Positions 61,115 through 64,000 of a DNA stretch of 64,000 nucleotides are shown in pieces; the stretch's first letter is position 1, and every line of letters starts with the position of its first letter. The notes under the pieces are model-generated. The model was not told where the DNA came from. It saw only the letters and a program-made list of their open reading frames with translations, and ran no database searches. The translations under genes and the position numbers were made by a program. Origin of the DNA: Variovorax sp037204085 (GTDB lineage Bacteria > Pseudomonadota > Gammaproteobacteria > Burkholderiales > Burkholderiaceae_C); contig NZ_JBBCBW010000007.1 in NCBI RefSeq assembly GCF_037204085.1, positions 203,561-267,560 on the forward strand, in the 5' to 3' direction.

Positions 61115-63841
61115 ATGAAGAACGTCCTGAAGTCCGTTTTCGAGAGCTTCCTGCGCAGCCGCCGCATGCTGCATCACTTCGAGCGCTGGCAGACGATGCT
61201 GGGCTCGAAGCCCGTCGGCGTAGCCTCCGCGGCCATGCCGCCGGACATTGCGAAGGCGCTGGCCGCCGCATCGCATGCCGATGCAAGCGAGCTGCTCGCC
61301 ACACTCGGCAGCTCGCCACAGGGCCTGAGCGAAGAGCAGGCACAGGCGCTGCGCAAGCGCCTTGGCAGCAACGAGGTTCGCCACGAGCAACCTTTGCCGT
61401 GGTGGACGCACCTGTGGCAGTGCTACCGCAATCCGTTCAACCTGCTGCTCACGGTGCTGGCGCTCGTGTCTTACGTGACCGAAGACATGAAGGCCGCACT
61501 CGTGATCGGCAGCATGGTGGGGCTGTCGACGGTGCTGCGCTTTTTGCAGGAGTCGCGCTCCAACAAGGCGGCCGAGCGGCTCAAGGCGATGGTGAGCAAC
61601 ACCGCCACCGTGCTGCGGCCGGCGCCCGGCGCCGCGAGCGCGCCGCGCGTTGAAGTGCCGATGCGCGACCTTGTGCCGGGCGACGTGATCGCGCTTTCGG
61701 CCGGCGACATGATTCCGGCCGACTGCCGCCTGCTGGGCGCCAAGGACCTGTTCATCAGCCAGTCCGCATTGACGGGCGAAGCCATGCCGGTCGAGAAATT
61801 TTCCGTCATCGACCGGAGCAGCCGCGAAGCCGGCGTGCTGGAGCGCGAGAACCTTCTGTTCATGGGCACCAGCGTGATCAGCGGCACTGCCACCGCTCTG
61901 ATCGTGCACACCGGCAACCGCACCTTCTTCGGCGCGCTCGCGCAGCGCGTGGCCGCCGCCGACCAAGGTACGAGCGCGTTCCAGGCCGGCATCAACCGCG
62001 TGAGCTGGGTGCTGATCCGCTTCATGCTGGTGATGGCGCCGCTGGTGCTGGTGATCAACGGCGTGTCCAAGGGCGACTGGTGGGAGGCGGCGCTGTTCGC
62101 GCTCTCCATCGCCGTCGGCCTCACGCCCGAGATGCTGCCGATGATCGTGACGGCCACGCTCGCCAAGGGCGCGGTGGTGATGTCGCGCCAGAAGGTGATC
62201 GTGAAGCGGCTCGAAGCCATTCACAACTTTGGCGCGATGGACGTGCTGTGCACCGACAAGACCGGCACGCTGACGCAGGACCGCATCGTGCTAGAGCGCC
62301 ATACCAACGCCTGGGGTGAGGCGTCGAACCGCGTGCTGCAGCTGGCCTACCTGAACAGCTTTCATCAAACCGGCCTTAAGAACCTGCTCGACAAGGCCGT
62401 GCTGAACCACGCCGAGATGCAGCCCGAGACCCGCCTGCAGACGGCCTGGCGCAAGATCGACGAAGTGCCGTTCGACTTCTCGCGCCGCCGCATGTCGGTG
62501 GTGGTGGAGAACGGCGGCAGCGAGCACCTGCTGATCTGCAAGGGTGCGCTGGAAGAGATTCTTTCGGTGTGCACCGCGGTCGAGCGCGGCGCGGAAGTGC
62601 TGGCGCTCGACGGTGATTTGCTGGCGAGCATCCACCGCGTGGCGTCGGAGCTGAATGCACAGGGGCTGCGTGTGGTGGCTGTTGCCAGCCGCGCGCTCAG
62701 AGCCGACGCCCGCAAACCCGCCTACGGCGTGGCCGATGAATCAGGGCTCACGCTGTTGGGGTACGTCGCTTTCCTGGATCCGCCGAAGGAATCGACCGCG
62801 CCTGCGCTGCGAGCTTTGGCCGAGCATGGCGTGGCAGTCAAGGTGCTCACGGGCGACAACGAACTGGTCGCGCGCAAGGTTTGCGGCGACGTGGGCATCG
62901 AAGCCGGCCATGTGGTGCTCGGCCGCGAGATCGAGGCACTGGATGACGCGGGGTTGCGCACGCTGGTCGAGCAGCACCAGGTGTTTGCCAAACTCACGCC
63001 GGCGCACAAGGAGCGCATCGTGCATGCGCTGCACGCCAACGGACACGTGGTCGGCTTCATGGGCGACGGCATCAACGATGCGCCGGCCCTGCGTGCGGCG
63101 GACATCGGCATCTCGGTGGAGGGCGCGGTGGACGTGGCCAAGGAGTCGGCGGACATCATCCTGCTGGAGAAGAGCCTGATGGTGCTGGAGCAGGGCGTGA
63201 TCGAGGGGCGCCGCACGTTCGCCAACATGCTCAAGTACATCAAGCTCACGGCAAGCTCGAACTTCGGCAACGTGTTCTCGGTACTGGTGGCGAGTGCGTT
63301 CCTGCCGTTCTTGCCGATGCTGCCGTTGCACCTCTTGGTGCAGAACCTGCTGTACGACGTGTCGCAGATTGCGATTCCGTTCGACAACGTCGACCCCGAG
63401 TTCCTGCGCAAGCCGCAAAGCTGGAACCCGGCCGACCTGGGCCGGTTCATGGTGTTCTTCGGGCCGCTGAGTTCGGTGTTCGACATCCTGACTTACGCAG
63501 TGATGTGGTTCGTGTTCTCGGCCAACACGGCGGGGCACCAGACGTTGTTCCAATCAGGGTGGTTCGTCGAGGGCCTGTTGTCGCAAACACTCATCGTGCA
63601 CCTGATCCGCACGCGGAAGATCCCGTTCCTGCAAAGCCGTGCCGCCTGGCCGCTGCTGGCAATGGGCGCGGCCATTGCCGCGGCGGGCATCTGGTTGCCA
63701 ATGGGACGGTTTGCGCACTACTTCAGGCTGCAGGCGCTTCCGCTGGCCTACTTTCCGTGGCTGGCGGCGATGCTGGCTGGGTATGCGACGCTGACGCAGG
63801 CGGTCAAGGGGTGGTATGCGCGGCGGTATGGGTGGCAGTGA
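61115..63841 (+). CDS. mgtA: Magnesium-importing P-type ATPase
   Basis: 908 residues from the ATG at 61115 (a TTG at 61064 would add 17 residues and has no benefit). Type P3B ATPase: an amphipathic N-terminus (MKNVLKSVFESFLRSRRML), NPFNLLLTVLALVSYVTEDM for the first membrane pair, TGEA (220-223), LTPEMLPMIV, the phosphorylation motif DKTGTLT with D381, and VGFMGDGINDAPALRAADIG. Six C-terminal spans end the protein. It mediates Mg2+ uptake at low external Mg2+ and is normally PhoPQ- and leader-controlled in enterics. No phoP/phoQ genes are in the window. Confidence 0.95.
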   Translation: MKNVLKSVFESFLRSRRMLHHFERWQTMLGSKPVGVASAAMPPDIAKALAAASHADASELLATLGSSPQGLSEEQAQALRKRLGSNEVRHEQPLPWWTHLWQCYRNPFNLLLTVLALVSYVTEDMKAALVIGSMVGLSTVLRFLQESRSNKAAERLKAMVSNTATVLRPAPGAASAPRVEVPMRDLVPGDVIALSAGDMIPADCRLLGAKDLFISQSALTGEAMPVEKFSVIDRSSREAGVLERENLLFMGTSVISGTATALIVHTGNRTFFGALAQRVAAADQGTSAFQAGINRVSWVLIRFMLVMAPLVLVINGVSKGDWWEAALFALSIAVGLTPEMLPMIVTATLAKGAVVMSRQKVIVKRLEAIHNFGAMDVLCTDKTGTLTQDRIVLERHTNAWGEASNRVLQLAYLNSFHQTGLKNLLDKAVLNHAEMQPETRLQTAWRKIDEVPFDFSRRRMSVVVENGGSEHLLICKGALEEILSVCTAVERGAEVLALDGDLLASIHRVASELNAQGLRVVAVASRALRADARKPAYGVADESGLTLLGYVAFLDPPKESTAPALRALAEHGVAVKVLTGDNELVARKVCGDVGIEAGHVVLGREIEALDDAGLRTLVEQHQVFAKLTPAHKERIVHALHANGHVVGFMGDGINDAPALRAADIGISVEGAVDVAKESADIILLEKSLMVLEQGVIEGRRTFANMLKYIKLTASSNFGNVFSVLVASAFLPFLPMLPLHLLVQNLLYDVSQIAIPFDNVDPEFLRKPQSWNPADLGRFMVFFGPLSSVFDILTYAVMWFVFSANTAGHQTLFQSGWFVEGLLSQTLIVHLIRTRKIPFLQSRAAWPLLAMGAAIAAAGIWLPMGRFAHYFRLQALPLAYFPWLAAMLAGYATLTQAVKGWYARRYGWQ

Positions 63842-63887
63842 GGTTTTGTCTTGTCTGTGCTTTGTCAGGGCGCTCTGTTTAGGGCAC

Positions 63888-64000
63888 TGCTGTTCAGGGC
63901 TTGTGCAAAGGCCACCGGGTACCCCCCTCCGCGAATGTCCCCCGGGGCTGCGCCCCTCCTCCTTTATTTCGCTGCGCGGAGCACCCGATGCCCTGTGCAC
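63888..64000. repeat. Dispersed repeat, copy 2 (runs to the window edge)
   Basis: Matches 42049-42157 over its visible length in the same orientation. The central hairpin here is GGGGC-TGC-GCCCC, where copy 1 has GCC-TTC-GGC, so the sequence differs but the pairing is kept. It lies about 47 bp past the mgtA stop; its far end may continue beyond the window. Confidence 0.85.

Overview
The window is high-GC, densely packed DNA of a beta-proteobacterium. Comamonadaceae, most likely Variovorax or a close relative, is the best guess. The grounds are the long runs of LysR-type regulators, Bug-family (tripartite tricarboxylate) binding proteins, oxidative aromatic and sulfonate metabolism, and intergenic repeats of the kind common in that group. 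No rRNA, tRNA, CRISPR array, insertion sequence or prophage was recognised. It reads as ordinary chromosome made of metabolic islands.

Layout. 1-3.9 kb: the end of an autotransporter, a nitrobindin-like haem-binding protein, a CBS/CorC membrane protein and apaH. 3.9-16.6 kb: an organosulfur scavenging supercluster. One leftward operon carries a sulfonate-type ABC transporter, an SsuD/LLM-type flavin monooxygenase, a class II aldolase, a membrane cytochrome c and three binding proteins. A divergent, translationally coupled rightward operon carries an SfnB-like acyl-CoA-dehydrogenase homologue, a fourth binding protein, a cysteine-dioxygenase-like enzyme and a four-domain rhodanese. 16.7-20.5 kb: housekeeping genes (RhlE helicase, zinc metallopeptidase, dCTP deaminase). 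20.5-28 kb: guanine deaminase, an orphan BMP nucleoside-binding protein and adenosine deaminase, mixed with LysR regulators, an SDR and an MFS exporter. 28-39.8 kb: assorted genes (amidohydrolase lipoprotein, PAS histidine kinase, TetR/glycosyltransferase pair, serine hydrolase, alcohol dehydrogenase, invertase-like glycosidase, and a GlxA regulator opposite a DJ-1/PfpI lipoprotein).

39.8-51.6 kb: a long leftward purine module (xdhA-xdhB-lysR-NCS2 permease-BMP ABC transporter). With the deaminases to its left it forms a purine nucleoside/base uptake and oxidation route to urate. 51.8-60.1 kb: a LysR gene opposite a sorbosone/glucose-type dehydrogenase and its dihaem cytochrome, then indolepyruvate:ferredoxin oxidoreductase (IorA/IorB), a Bug binding protein and a 4HBT thioesterase. 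60.1-63.8 kb: a small lipoprotein and an mgtA Mg2+ ATPase with a long leader.

The most striking candidate system is the mgtA leader. A 34-codon, proline-containing ORF with a near-ideal Shine-Dalgarno ends just upstream of a perfect hairpin that buries the mgtA ribosome site. A segment inside the ORF can pair instead with the 5' arm of that hairpin. This is the logic of MgtL-type translation-coupled attenuation. Other signals worth a look are a repeat family of about 110 bp (one copy inside the purine ABC operon), REP/BIME-like hairpins in the sulfur operon (one copy translated inside the permease gene), and several clean palindromic operators. All assignments come from reading the sequence; no database search was run.
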